Both the position numbers and the translations under genes were made by a program. DNA of 64,000 nt from Colletes latitarsis (Eukaryota; Arthropoda; Insecta; Hymenoptera; Colletidae): the NCBI RefSeq assembly GCF_051014445.1, contig NW_027488378.1:1798001-1862000 (forward strand). The letters are read 5' to 3'. The notes under the pieces are model-generated. The model saw nothing but the letters and a program-made list of their open reading frames with translations, was not told the origin of the DNA and made no database searches. Positions 1 to 9,275 of the stretch are shown piece after piece. The first letter of the stretch is position 1; every line of letters starts with the position of its first letter.

Positions 1-171
1 GATTTTTCTTTGTTTGAAGTTAGTTGTGCGATAACCCTGACCGTGGGGAAAAGTCTTCCATGTATTTTGTTGCCTCCGCGTCTCACACCTTGTACCGTTT
101 CAACAAAATATTTTTTCTTATTTCTGCTATGTGCGATTGGGGAAATCTATTTCAAAGATAGATCCTTACTA
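1..171 (+). repeat. Copia copy 1 5' LTR, 3' part only
   Basis: Position 1 corresponds to about 26380 in the complete 5' LTR of copy 2, and the LTR ends at 171 (TTACTA) immediately before the primer binding site. The U3 and TATA box are therefore outside the window. The sequence is close to identical to the copy 2 5' LTR but only about 80% like the 3' LTRs. Confidence 0.88.
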
Positions 172-173
172 GT

Positions 174-200
174 TTATGGGCCCAGCACGCTTCCACTGCG
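174..200 (+). other. Copia primer binding site (initiator tRNA-Met half-molecule)
   Basis: Begins TTATGGGCCCAGCACGC and is complementary over 27 nt to the 5' half of insect initiator tRNA-Met, from the anticodon arm toward the 5' end. This is the unusual internal-tRNA primer known for Drosophila copia. It lies two bases after the LTR. Confidence 0.88.
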
Positions 201-296
201 TCTGCTAGAAAGAATTTGTTTGTTGATAAGCCACGCTGACTGGGTGAATAAAGGTTTTTTTTACTGGGTACCAATTGTGTAAGTGATTTCGTCGCA

Positions 297-1229
297 ATGT
301 CTGACATAGAATTTGGAATGGAGATCGTGAAACTGGACGGCACTAACTACTCCATGTGGAAATCTGGAGTAGTGATTGCGCTAGAAGCTAAAGGTTTGCT
401 TGGTTTCGTAGATGGTACAATAGTAAAACCTGCTGAAGACAAGGCAACGGAGCTCAAAGTGCACGGTCAAAAATCAGCGCAGGTAAAAATGATTATACTG
501 AGAACAATCGCCCCAAATCTTCGCCGCAATTTGTACAACTGCTCTACTGCAAAAGAAATTTGGAACCAGCTGAGGGACCTGTACGGAGATGCAAGTGAAG
601 ACGCTGCACAAACTGCCTGGGAGCAGTTTTATAATTTTCGCGTTAATGAAGAGGAGCCCATTGCAGATCATTTGGAGATCCTGGAGAGCATCTGCAGACG
701 CCTGCAGGATGCGGGTGAGGAACCGTCGGACAAAGCTTTCATGGCAAAACTGCTGCGCAGTTTACCCGCAAAATTCTCCATTTTTCGTCACACGTGGGAA
801 TGCACTCCTGCTACGGAAAAAACGAAAACGAACTTGATCAGCAGACTGATCATGAAAGACAGGCGTTTTGCAGAGGATGAAGTGTCGACGCTCGCACTTC
901 GTGTTCAAAAGACGTCCCTGAACGACGCAAAGAAAAAGAAACGCTCCAAGAAGGATATCGAGGAGCTGAAAAAACGAACGCGGTGTGGAGTCTGCAAAGA
1001 AAAAGGCCCCTGGGCACGTGAATGTCCAAAAAATCAAGCTGGAAAATCATCGGACAGTTCAGCGAGAAATGCGCTAGCGTTGGTGTGTGACATTGTTGCA
1101 ACATATAAATGCACCAGTGAAAGTGACAGTGCCGTGTGGATTGCGGATTCGGGTGCCGGAATGCATATGACTTTCCGCAAAGACTATTCTTCGGCATTGC
1201 AGCCGAATTCAAATTGGTCATGCGGTTAA
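297..1229 (+). pseudogene. gag: Copia gag and protease start, copy 1
   Basis: First Copia ORF (310 codons). Residues 1-220 are the capsid-type region starting MSDIEFGMEIVKLDGTNYSMW, as in the UBN2/DUF4219 family. The nucleocapsid knuckle near residue 230 reads CGVCKEKGPWAREC: the histidine of C-X2-C-X4-H-X4-C is replaced by proline (codon 1008-1010), also in copy 2. The aspartic protease motif ADSGAGMHMT follows near residue 283. The frame is then lost near 1200 and the ORF ends in SNWSCG. The pol frame continues one frame over, so this is a frameshifted gag-pol polyprotein. The start is the first ATG after the primer site and opens the conserved gag domain. Confidence 0.88.
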
Positions 1230-1545
1230 AGTAGCGGATGATCGCATCATCTTAGCGGCTGGCATCGGAACAATTAAAATCCAAGAAGTGCTTGAGGGTG
1301 TGCTATACAAACGCGAATTACAAGATGTGCTCTATGTACCTGAACTAAAGTGTAGTTTGTTTTCTATAGGCTCAGTGAACAAAAAACGGTACTCTTTTTA
1401 TTCGTTTGAAAACAAATGTGAAGTTCGCGATAGTAAAGGAAAAGTCGCCGCACGTGGAATACCGCACGGAAAACTATTTAAAATGTGTTTCAAAGAGAAA
1501 GTGCCCATTGACTGTAAAGCGCTGAAATTAGCAGATGGCCAGGAA
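1201..1545 (+). pseudogene. pol: Copia pol, protease-integrase linker, left of LINE insertion
   Basis: This frame is open from about 1201 and carries the C-terminal part of the protease and the linker into integrase (for example DVLYVPELKCSLFSIGS, typical of Copia). It stops at 1545 where the R1-clade element begins and resumes at 5440. In copy 2 the same stretch is continuous (27580-27920). The ORF starting at 1288 that runs into the LINE to 1830 is a chimera of this segment and out-of-frame LINE sequence. Confidence 0.85.
1533..1545 (+). repeat. Target site duplication, left (R1-clade copy A)
   Basis: AGATGGCCAGGAA, repeated at 5427-5439 right of the poly(A). The empty site is visible once in Copia copy 2 near 27913-27925. 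The outermost A on the right could belong to the poly(A). Confidence 0.93.
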
Positions 1546-1703
1546 GGGAGCAAGAAGTGCTCCCCCCCCCCCCCTCCCGGAAGGAGAGGAAGAGGCGGGC
1601 TGCACCGGCACCGGTGCCGAGGGCGGTGGCATCGTCCTCCATGGAGGTGGACGGTGCTACGGGGACAGACGGCCGGGAGGAGGCTGGCGCGGCCATTAAT
1701 TAA
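1546..1703 (+). pseudogene. R1-clade ORF1 tail (truncated)
   Basis: Matches the C-terminus of ORF1 of copy B from its last zinc-knuckle region (GSKKCSP) to the stop. A lengthened C run near 1561-1574 shifts the frame, so the peptide diverges at once. Ends in TAA at 1701-1703 overlapping the ORF2 start. Confidence 0.75.
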
Positions 1704-1705
1704 TG
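1701..1705 (+). promoter_or_regulatory. TAATG ORF1 stop / ORF2 start overlap
   Basis: The ORF1 stop TAA (1701-1703) shares one base with the ORF2 ATG (1703-1705). Copy B has TGATG at the same place. In the related silkworm element SART1, ORF2 is translated by termination-reinitiation at such an overlap; the same mechanism is inferred here. Confidence 0.7.
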
Positions 1706-4700
1706 CCGCCCCGCCTCCTCCTCCAGGCCAACCTCAACCACTGCCGCGCGGCACAGGACTTGATGTCCCAAGTCCTCGCGGAGTGGGGGGTTGGCCTGGC
1801 GGTCGCCGCCGAGCCGTACCGCGTCCCTGATCACCCTCATTGGCTGGGCGACGCGGACGGCTTGGTGGCGACGGTATGGGGAGGGGGCGACGGGTCCCCA
1901 CCGTTCTCCTTGTTGGAGCGCGGTCGGGGATTCGTCGCCGTGGACTGGGGGGGGAGTCGCTGTGGTGGGGTGCTACATTTCGCCCCGTAGCGGTCACGCT
2001 GCGTTCGAGCTGTACTTGGCCGAGGTCGCGGCATGCGTGCAGCGCTACGCGGCCCGGCCGGTGCTGGTCCTGGGGGATTTTAATGCCAAGTCGGTGGCTT
2101 GGGGATCCCCCAGGACCTCCGTTCGCGGCGGGATCCTGGGCGATTGGGCGGCGGGGCTCGACCTCCGGGTATTGAACCGGGGGTCGGAGCACACATGCGT
2201 GCGGCGATATGGGGGGTCCATCGTGGATGTTGGATTCGCGACCCCCAACGCCGTGCGCATGGTGTCGGGTTGGCACGTGGTCGCGGGGGCAGAGACACTC
2301 TCCGATCACCGGTACATCCGGATGGAGGTCTCTGCCGCCGCGAGTGCATCCCGACACGGCCGCCTGCGTGGCACCCCACCACGCCGCTGGGCGCTTCGGC
2401 GCCTGGACAAGGACGCCCTGATGGCAGCTACCCTCGCTGCAACTTGGCCGCAGGGAGCGGCCGAGTTGCCGAGCATAGAGGAGGAGGTCGCCCGGCTCGG
2501 AGCATTGGTCGCGGGTATTTGCGACGCGGCGATGCCTCGGGTCGGGCGGGCTTCTCCTCGCCGGGCGGTGTACTGGTGGTCGGACGCGATCGCGGAGTTG
2601 CGAGTCGCGACTGTCCGCGCCCGACGCCAGTACACCCGCGCGCGCCGTCGTCAACGTACAGGCGACGGCGTGGCGCGAGCGAGGGCAGCTGATGACCTGT
2701 ATGGAGCATACCGCGTGGCGCGGGTTGCTCTGCAGGTCGCCATCAAACGGGCCAAGACCCAGGCATGGAAGGAGCTCCTCCAGACCCTTGATGACGATCC
2801 ATGGGGGCGCCCATATAAGGTGGTGCTGAATAAGCTCCGCCCGTGGGCGCCCCCCGTCACCGAGGGTCTTGACCCCCGGCTGCTGGAGGACGTGGTCAAT
2901 ACACTCTTCCCAATTGGGGAGAGGGGACCGCGTCCTCCGGCGGCGGCGGCTGTCCCAGTGGAGTGGACGGCCGAGCTGGGGGTCACGCAGGCGGAGCTGG
3001 CTGCGGCCATCAGACGGCTCGGTGTTCGTAACACGGCCCCGGGTCCGGATGGTGTGCCCGGCCGGGTTTGGGTCTTGACCCAGGGCGTCCTTGGGGCCGA
3101 CCTCAGGCGGTTATTCGACCGCTGCCTGAGGGACGGGCGATTCCCCCCCAGTTGGAAGGTGGCGAGGATGGTCCCCCTCCGGAAGGAGGGTCGGCCCGCG
3201 GAGTCTCCCTCCGCATACCGGCCCATTTGTCTCCTCGACGAGGTGGGCAAGCTCTTCAAGCGTGTGATTGCTGCCCGCCTCGTCGAGCACCTGTCGCGGT
3301 GTGATCCCGGTCTGGCCGACTGCCAGTTCGGTTTCCGGGGAGGCCGATCGACTATCGACGCGATAGGTCGCGTCAGGGCCCTCTCGGAGTCGGCCGTCTC
3401 CCGGGGAGGGGTGGCTTTGGAAGTATCCTTGGATATTGCCAACGCCTTTAACACCCTCCCCTGGGAAGAGATAAGGAGGGGACTCGAATATCATCGAGTC
3501 CCCCCTTATCTCAGAGCGGTCGTCGGGGATTATCTCCGCGGCAGGTGGATCGAGTATCCGGGCCGGGATGGTGATATGCGGAGGGAGGTGTACTGCGGTG
3601 TTCCGCAGGGGTCGGTCCTCGGGCCACTCCTGTGGAACATCGCGTACGACTCGGTGTTGCGGGCCGGCCTCCCCGACGGCGTCAGCACGGTGTGTTATGC
3701 GGATGACACACTGGTGCTGGCCGTCGGGGCGCACTGGGGGAGGGCCATGCGTCGCGCAGAGGAGGGGTCGCAACGCGTCGTCGACCGGATCAGGGGGATG
3801 GGGATGACGGTGGCGGTCCATAAGACCGAGGTGATTGCGTTTCATTCACCTCGGCAGGATCCGCCACCCCCTCTGATCCGGGTGGGTGGGGCTGACATCG
3901 AGGTGAAGCCCCAGATCAGGTATCTGGGGCTGATCCTCGATAGCCACTGGCGTTTCGAGGAGCATTTCCGCTGCCTGGTCCCCCGGTTGGAAAGGATGGT
4001 TGCGGCTCTGGGCCGGATCCTGCCCAACCTGGGGGGCCCGGCGGGCCGAGTTCGTCGCCTCTATGTGGCAATGGTCCAGTCGGTGGCCCTATACGGGGCC
4101 CCCGTCTGGGCGGACGACCTGGCTGCCTCCCGGCGCAGCATGACTATGCTGCGTCGGGTGCAGAGGCGCATGGCGCTCAGGGTCGTCCGCGGGTATCGGA
4201 CCATGTCACATGAGGCGGCGACGGTTCTAGCGGGGATGCCGCCCATGGACCTGCTCGCGCGGTCGCACGCGGTGATGTACCGGCACCGCGTCGACCGTCG
4301 CGCGGGTGTGGGGGCGGTCCCGGGCGGGCAGGAACCTGCTTGGGGCGATTTGAAGCGCCAGGCCCGGCAGTCCGTGTTGCTCGCGTGGCAGGAGCGGCTG
4401 GCTCTGCCAACCGCGGGGCACCGGACTGTCGGGGCTGTTCGGCCACTCCTGAAGGAGTGGCTGGACAGACGCCATGGCAGCCTCACCTACCGTCTGGCAC
4501 AGGTATTTTCCGGGCATGGCAGCTTCGGAAGATACCTGTGCCGGATAGGGAAGGAGCCGACGGCGCGTTGCTGCCACTGCGACGCTGAGCAGAACACGGC
4601 GGATCATACCCTGGAGGTATGCCCCGCGTGGGAGGGGGAGCGCCGTGTCCTGGTCGGCGTCGTCGGGCGGGATGTCTCGCTGCCGGGCGTGGTGCGCGCC

Positions 4701-4886
4701 ATGCTCGGCAGCGAGGAGAAGTGGAGGGCCGTGGCCTCCTTCTGCGAGAACGTAATGTTGCAGAAGGAGGCCGCGGGGAGGGAGCGCGAGCTTCAGCGGC
4801 GCGCTGAAGCTCGCGCTCGTGCGGTGGCCCAAGGTCGTCGCCCGGTCGCGAGGCGTCGCGGGCAGCCGCCTCGGCGTGGCGGATGA
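1703..4886 (+). pseudogene. R1-clade ORF2: endonuclease-reverse transcriptase (one frameshift)
   Basis: Encodes about 1060 residues if the frame is followed across one break. Residues 1-220 are an APE-like endonuclease (QANLNHCRAAQDL at the N-terminus, VLGDFNAKS, SDHRYI). Residues 400-720 are the RT: APGPDGVPG, AYRPICLLDEVGKLF, SLDIANAFNTLPW, GVPQGSVLGPLLWNIAYD and the catalytic YADD at 3696-3707. A CCHC-type element CCHCDAEQNTADHTLEVC lies near residue 955. The first 84 codons are in one frame and the rest in another: the break is a run of eight G near 1947-1954 where copy B has seven. That is a one-base homopolymer difference that may be an error. The coding sequence also contains many hairpins (see findings). 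Confidence 0.9.
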
Positions 4887-5402
4887 CCTAGGCTTGGAGG
4901 GGGGTCCTGAGGGGACCCTCCTCCCGCCAGGCGGCGCCGGGTCGGACCGGATGGGGGTAGGAAGGCCTCCCCCTACCGGTCCGACGCAAGGGGAGGCACC
5001 CTCGGCGGTCTGGTGCGGCCATGAACGCCCGGCCGCCGAGGGGTGGAAACGGGGTCGCGGGCGGTTGCGAGTTGGGGCTCGCAGCCGCCACTAAACGCGG
5101 CCCCGGGACGGATAGCGGCGGGATGGAGTGGCCCTGTCCCGCCGCTATGAGGCAGTGTGTCTACTGGGGGGACCGATTGTCCCCCCGGGGGATGGGCGCG
5201 AAAGCGCGGGCACGGGGAGGATACCGGAAGAATGCTTCGAGCGATTCCCGGTATCCTCCCAAAGCGTGCCGAAGGGTCACCGTGGGGTTTTTAGTGGGTA
5301 GGTCCCGCGCCTGTCGTTGTACGGGCGCGGGGAATCCCACACACCCCTCCCACCTCTCCCCAAGGAGGTGGGAGGGAGTCTTTCGAAGATTTTCCCCACG
5401 AC
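4887..5402 (+). other. R1-clade 3' UTR, chain of hairpins, copy A
   Basis: About 515 nt from the ORF2 stop to the poly(A). Consecutive stems read by eye: 4941-4950/4976-4985; 4999-5008/5033-5042; 5060-5071/5078-5089 (one G-U); 5112-5123/5137-5148; 5166-5173/5179-5186; 5196-5199/5204-5207 with GAAA loop; 5215-5227/5248-5260; 5304-5311/5324-5331 nested in 5294-5298/5336-5340; 5345-5356/5365-5376. In this clade 3' UTR structure can be the recognition site for the element's own RT. Confidence 0.85.
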
Positions 5403-5427
5403 AAAAAAAAAAAAAAAAAAAAAAAAA
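5403..5427 (+). repeat. Poly(A) tail of R1-clade copy A
   Basis: Twenty-five A residues following CCCCACGAC, the 3' end shared by all the R1-clade copies here. The last A may belong to the target duplication. Confidence 0.95.
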
Positions 5428-5439
5428 GATGGCCAGGAA
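5427..5439 (+). repeat. Target site duplication, right (R1-clade copy A)
   Basis: Second copy of AGATGGCCAGGAA; Copia coding sequence resumes directly after it. Confidence 0.93.
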
Positions 5440-7023
5440 AAATTTAATCTTTTGCATGAGCGAATGGGACACGTAAATGAGCGCACAAAAAAACACACGT
5501 GTGAACAACTCGGCATCCATGGAATTGAAACGGACAATTTGACAAAGTTTTTTTGTGAAGGATGCATTATGGGCAAGCAGCCCCGAAGGCCGCATCCAAG
5601 CATCGGGATTGAAGATAATTACGGGCCAGGGGAGAAAATTCATATCGATGTCTGTGGCCCTGTAAACATAAACTCACCGAGCAACACGCGGTTCTTTTTA
5701 CTGTTTAAGGACGAGAGTACCAGCTATAGGAAGGTATACTTCATGAGCCATAAATCAAAAGTATTCAGCAAATTTAAGGAGTTCGAGGCATTCCTATCGA
5801 CGCAGACAGGAACGAAAATCAAAGTCCTGCGCTCGGACAATGGGACAGAGTACACCTGCAGCCAGCTCCAGACCTTTTTGGAGGAAAAAGGTATAATCCA
5901 CGAATGCTCGTCACCATACATTCATGAGCAGAATGGTCGCGCTGAACGCGAAATTCGTATGCTCATTGAAAGTGCACGTTCTATGATTCACGCAAAGAAC
6001 ATGAATCAAAAATTATGGGCAGAAGCAGTAAACACCGCTTGCTACGTGCTGAATCGGACCATTCTAGAGCCAGGGGAGACGATTACTCCGTTCGAGAAGT
6101 GGTTTAAACGCAAACTTGATATAAAACATTTAAAGGTGTTTGGATCCGTAGCTTACCTGAACGTGCCGAAGGAAAGACGGCAAAAATTCGACCCAAAAAG
6201 CAGACAGGTCATATTCCTCGGTTACGATGAGGAGTCTACTAATTATAGACTCTGGGATAATAAATTGAAGAAAATTTCAATAAGCAGAGACGTAACCTTC
6301 AACGAAAATGCCCTGCCGAGTGCCGAAACGTGTGCCGAAACCGATACAATAATCAAGTTCGGAATTGAAGACGAAAGAGAGACGATTCCTACTCCTGAAG
6401 GTGCAGCGGAACACCAAGTTCCAGTTGTGGAAGATGTCGCCGAAACACGAGAACTGGAAAACAATGGAAATGAAGAAAACGCAGCTTTGCCAGAGATAGA
6501 GCAGGTAGCCGCCAATGAAAATGCTCGGGAAGGAAGACAACTGCGCAATAGAAGAACATTACAAGCACCTGACCGATACGCCGTACCTATTGCTTTTTTG
6601 GCTGATACGGTGCCTATGACCTACACTGAGGCAATATCCAGTGACGACACCAGAAAATGGAAGAAAGCCATGGACGAAGAGATGCTGGCGCTTGAAAAAA
6701 ATCGCACATGGACCATATGTGCACTGCCGCAAGGAAAACGTGCAATCGGTTGCAAATGGGTTTTCGCAATCAAAAATAATGCAGCTGGAAATCTGAAGAG
6801 ATACAAGGCGAGACTCGTAGCGAAAGGATTCCGACAACCAGAAGGAATCGATTATTTTGACACATTCGCACCTGTCGTTCGCTACGGGTGCATTAGAACT
6901 CTTCTTGCAATAGCTGCGATAGGTGATTATGAAATAATGAAGTTCGACGTTAAAACCGCTTTTCTATATGGCGATCTTCAAGAAGAAATATATTTGGAGC
7001 AGCCTCCAGAATACACAATTTAG
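5440..7023 (+). pseudogene. pol: Copia integrase and RT, copy 1, ends in TAG
   Basis: Continues Copia pol after the LINE. The zinc-binding part HERMGHVNERTKKHTC...CEGC is followed by the integrase core: HIDVCGP (first D), RSDNGTEY (second D) and EQNGRAERE (catalytic E), then GKR/GPxxPF-like linker sequence. The RT begins near KWVFAIKNNAAGNLKRYKAR with FDVKTAFLYGDLQEEIY. The frame is cut by TAG at 7021-7023, just before the conserved LYGLKQSPKCW block. The same TAG is in copy 2 at 29506-29508, so it predates the duplication. Confidence 0.92.
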
Positions 7024-8158
7024 AGCCAACCGGATGCAGTCTTCCCGCTACATCGCAACCTGTATGGATTGAAGCAGTCACCCAAATGCTGGAACGAGAA
7101 GTTCACGAGGTTTCTGAACGGATTTAATCTCGTGAACATCGCAAGTGATAAGTGCGTGCTTGTCGGTGTAGTGGAAAGTTCAAAAGTGTATTTAGCCCTG
7201 TATGTGGATGATGGTTTGATTATGAGCAAAAGCGAGAATGCAATTAAGAGTGTCTTAGATTATTTAGGAGGTAATTTTAAAATCTCGGTAGATCGGGCCG
7301 ATGAATTTCTCGGTTTCGAGATTAAACGCGATCGCGAACGACGACTCTTAAAAATTTCTCAACCGGGCTATATTAAGAAAATATTAAAGACCTTCAATAT
7401 GCTTGAAGCAAATCCGTCAAGTGTACCTGCGGAGCCATGTATGCCCATGCAAAAACAAACACCTGCGACTGACAGTAAAATGCCGTTTCGTGAGGCAATA
7501 GGCTCTCTATTATTCGCTGCACGAGTTTGTCGCCCGGATATCGAATTTGCGGTCAATTACGCAAGTCAATTTTTAAGTTCTTACGACGACACTCATTGGC
7601 AATCGGTAAAGAAAATAATGCGTTATTTAAATAGAACACGTGATCACGGAATAGTTTACGGAAATAGTGGGAGTTCGCTTGATATTTCGGGATTCACGGA
7701 TGCTCATTATGCCGGATGCTCAGAGACTCGAAGATCTAGGAGTGGATTTGTCAATATTTTGAATAGCGGACCAATTTCGTGGTCCAGTCAATTGCAAAAG
7801 GTCGTTGCCCTTTCGACCGCTGAGTCGGAATATATCGCGTTAGCCCACGGCGTGAAAGAAGCGGTTTGGTTACGTCGTATGTTGAAAGAATTGGATGTTG
7901 TGTGCAATATCGTCCCTGCTTTTGTTGATAACCAAGCGGCCATAAAAATTGCTAATAGTTCCGACCATAAGCGCTCGAAACACATCGGTATAAAGTACCA
8001 TTTTACTCGTGATGTCGTTAATCGCGGAGAAGTAGAAATTAGATATGTTCAATCGAAAGAACAATTGGCTGATATCTCTGCTAAGCCTTTGCAAAAGCAG
8101 CCGTTTTGCTATCCGAGAGAAAAATTAAATATTAGCGGACATTCAAAACAAGTCGGAC

Positions 8159-8173
8159 TGTTGAGAATAGATA
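8159..8173 (+). repeat. Copia copy 1 3' LTR, first 15 bp
   Basis: TGTTGAGAATAGATA, the LTR start, cut by the Gypsy insertion; the remainder is at 13900-14174 after the GATA target duplication. Joined length is 290 bp, as in copy 2. Confidence 0.92.
8170..8173. repeat. Gypsy target site duplication GATA (left)
   Basis: GATA flanks the Gypsy element here and at 13896-13899. The uninterrupted site reads ATAGATATATTT in the copy 2 LTRs, confirming a 4-bp duplication. Confidence 0.95.
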
Positions 8174-8699
8174 TGTCGGAATACATTAAAAAGTTTTTGT
8201 TTTATTGTTCTTAAATTGTATATTACTTCACGTTGTGCAAATAAAGTTATATTGGCTCTAATCGGTATTTAAATGTAATCGATGCAAAGAATGTCACCGG
8301 AAACGCAAACGTGCGTCTGGTTGGCATCGACGTTTGGATGTGGCCTTTGAAGGTAGTCGAGTTGGTTGTCTGGTTACCGAAACGTTTGAAAGAAGAAGGA
8401 TTCGAAAAAGAAACGAACAGATTTGAAAAGGTTTCCAGACTGTAAAGACGTGCGGGAAAAGAAAAATTAGTTAAAGAATCCCTGCAAAGGACTCATCAGT
8501 TATCGTTGCACATTCTTTCGTATTGTTTAAGTGTTTGTGTTTGTGTTATAGTTATCAATTATAAAAATTTATTTAGCTAAAAAAGAGTTTTTAAAAAAAA
8601 TAAGATATGCATAGAGCGACGAGACAAAGGCTTGGTCGCCCGAGAGGACCTAATGCTAGTCGCACTAGGGAGATTGTGAACGATAATGCTTCTCCGACA
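8174..8699 (+). repeat. Gypsy 5' LTR
   Basis: 526 bp, TGTCGGA...TCCGACA. It holds an AATAAA signal near 8239 and, in its last 93 bp, the first codons of gag (ATG at 8607). Confidence 0.96.
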
Positions 8700-9275
8700 T
8701 CAGAAGTGGGATATCCTCGGGTACAAAGCGAGTTGGATGCGAATTACGAACATCAGTCGCATGAAGTTATGCCAATACAAGACAGCGCGAATACGATGCC
8801 GCAGTCGGGTGAGGATCTGCTCCGCACACTGCTGGAAGCCCAAAACCAGAATTTGAGGAGTCTTATCGAAGGAATTAAATCCTCTTCAAGTAAGGGACAT
8901 GTTTCGTTGCCTATTTTCGACCCTGCCAAGCCTGATGCCGATCCGCGGGCGTGGTGTTCTACCGTGGAACTGTGTTTGACGGATCAAGACTTGCAAGGCG
9001 GAGCCCTGGTCATGGCAATTAGTCGTGCTATGAAGGGAAGTGCTTCTACATGGTTGTCCCAAGTTTCGTTTGCTGGGATAACGTGGCCACAATTTAAAGA
9101 ACAGTTTTTGGTTCATTACGATTGTGTTGAAACTCCTGCAGCCACTTTTATCAACCTGCTCAACGATCGCCCAAAGGAAGGAGAGTGTCTAGCTGCATAT
9201 GCAGCACGGCAGACAGAGTTTGTCTACAGAGCAGATCGCTGTAGTAATGGTACTAGCGCACACGGCTCAATTTGA
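8607..9275 (+). pseudogene. gag: Gypsy gag, N-terminal part (frame ends early)
   Basis: Starts MHRATRQRLGRPRGPNASRTR within the 5' LTR and reads through the primer site into capsid sequence: PIFDPAKPDADPRAWCSTVEL, GSASTWLSQVSF, ITWPQFKEQFLVHYD. Residues beyond about 205 are out of frame and end at 9275. The capsid sequence continues in the next frame from about 9200-9240 (LSTEQIAVVMVLAHTAQFDGRLQRL). The change lies inside the capsid domain, before the zinc knuckles, so a one-base mutation is more likely than a programmed gag-pol shift, though a +1 event cannot be excluded. Confidence 0.85.
8700..8712 (+). other. Gypsy primer binding site (tRNA-Leu)
   Basis: TCAGAAGTGGGAT directly follows the LTR and matches the complement of the 3' acceptor/T-arm of insect tRNA-Leu (CAG) as I remember it, without the terminal CCA complement. 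The same bases encode Ser-Glu-Val-Gly in the gag frame. Confidence 0.72.

Larger units (their letters stand above)
1546..5426 (+). mobile_element. R1-clade LINE, copy A, 5'-truncated, inserted in Copia
   Basis: Non-LTR retrotransposon of about 3.9 kb, very GC-rich compared with the Copia host. It begins in the last 50 or so codons of ORF1, carries ORF2 (APE-type endonuclease, RT, C-terminal CCHC), a 3' UTR packed with hairpins, and a 25-A tail. It is flanked by a 13-bp target duplication, so this is a genuine target-primed insertion. Comparison with copy B (31573-37503) shows the 5' truncation. It is absent from Copia copy 2, so it inserted after the Copia duplication. Confidence 0.94.
7024..8173 (+). 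pseudogene. pol: Copia RT C-terminus and RNase H, copy 1
   Basis: Same frame as the preceding segment. Contains LYGLKQSPKCWNEKF, the RT catalytic YVDD (ALYVDDGLIMS), SRPD-like CRPDIEFAVNYASQF and a complete-looking RNase H: GFTDAHYAGC, ALSTAESEYIAL, KHIGIKYHFTRD and EQLADISAKPL. The normal stop is changed to CAA at 8149-8151, so the frame runs on through the LTR start and into the Gypsy LTR (to 8214). Confidence 0.92.

Noticed and set aside
1288..1830. A 180-codon plus-strand ORF as a novel fusion protein
   Set aside because: It is Copia pol running into an out-of-frame LINE ORF1 tail after the 1545/1546 junction.
8159..8214. C-terminal extension of Copia pol into new sequence
   Set aside because: It results from loss of the stop codon and read-through into the Copia LTR and the inserted Gypsy LTR.
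8486..8494. AAGGACT in the Gypsy LTR (near 8488 and 13680) as another member of the hairpin series
   Set aside because: I find no complementary stem around it, so it may be a chance match to the loop.
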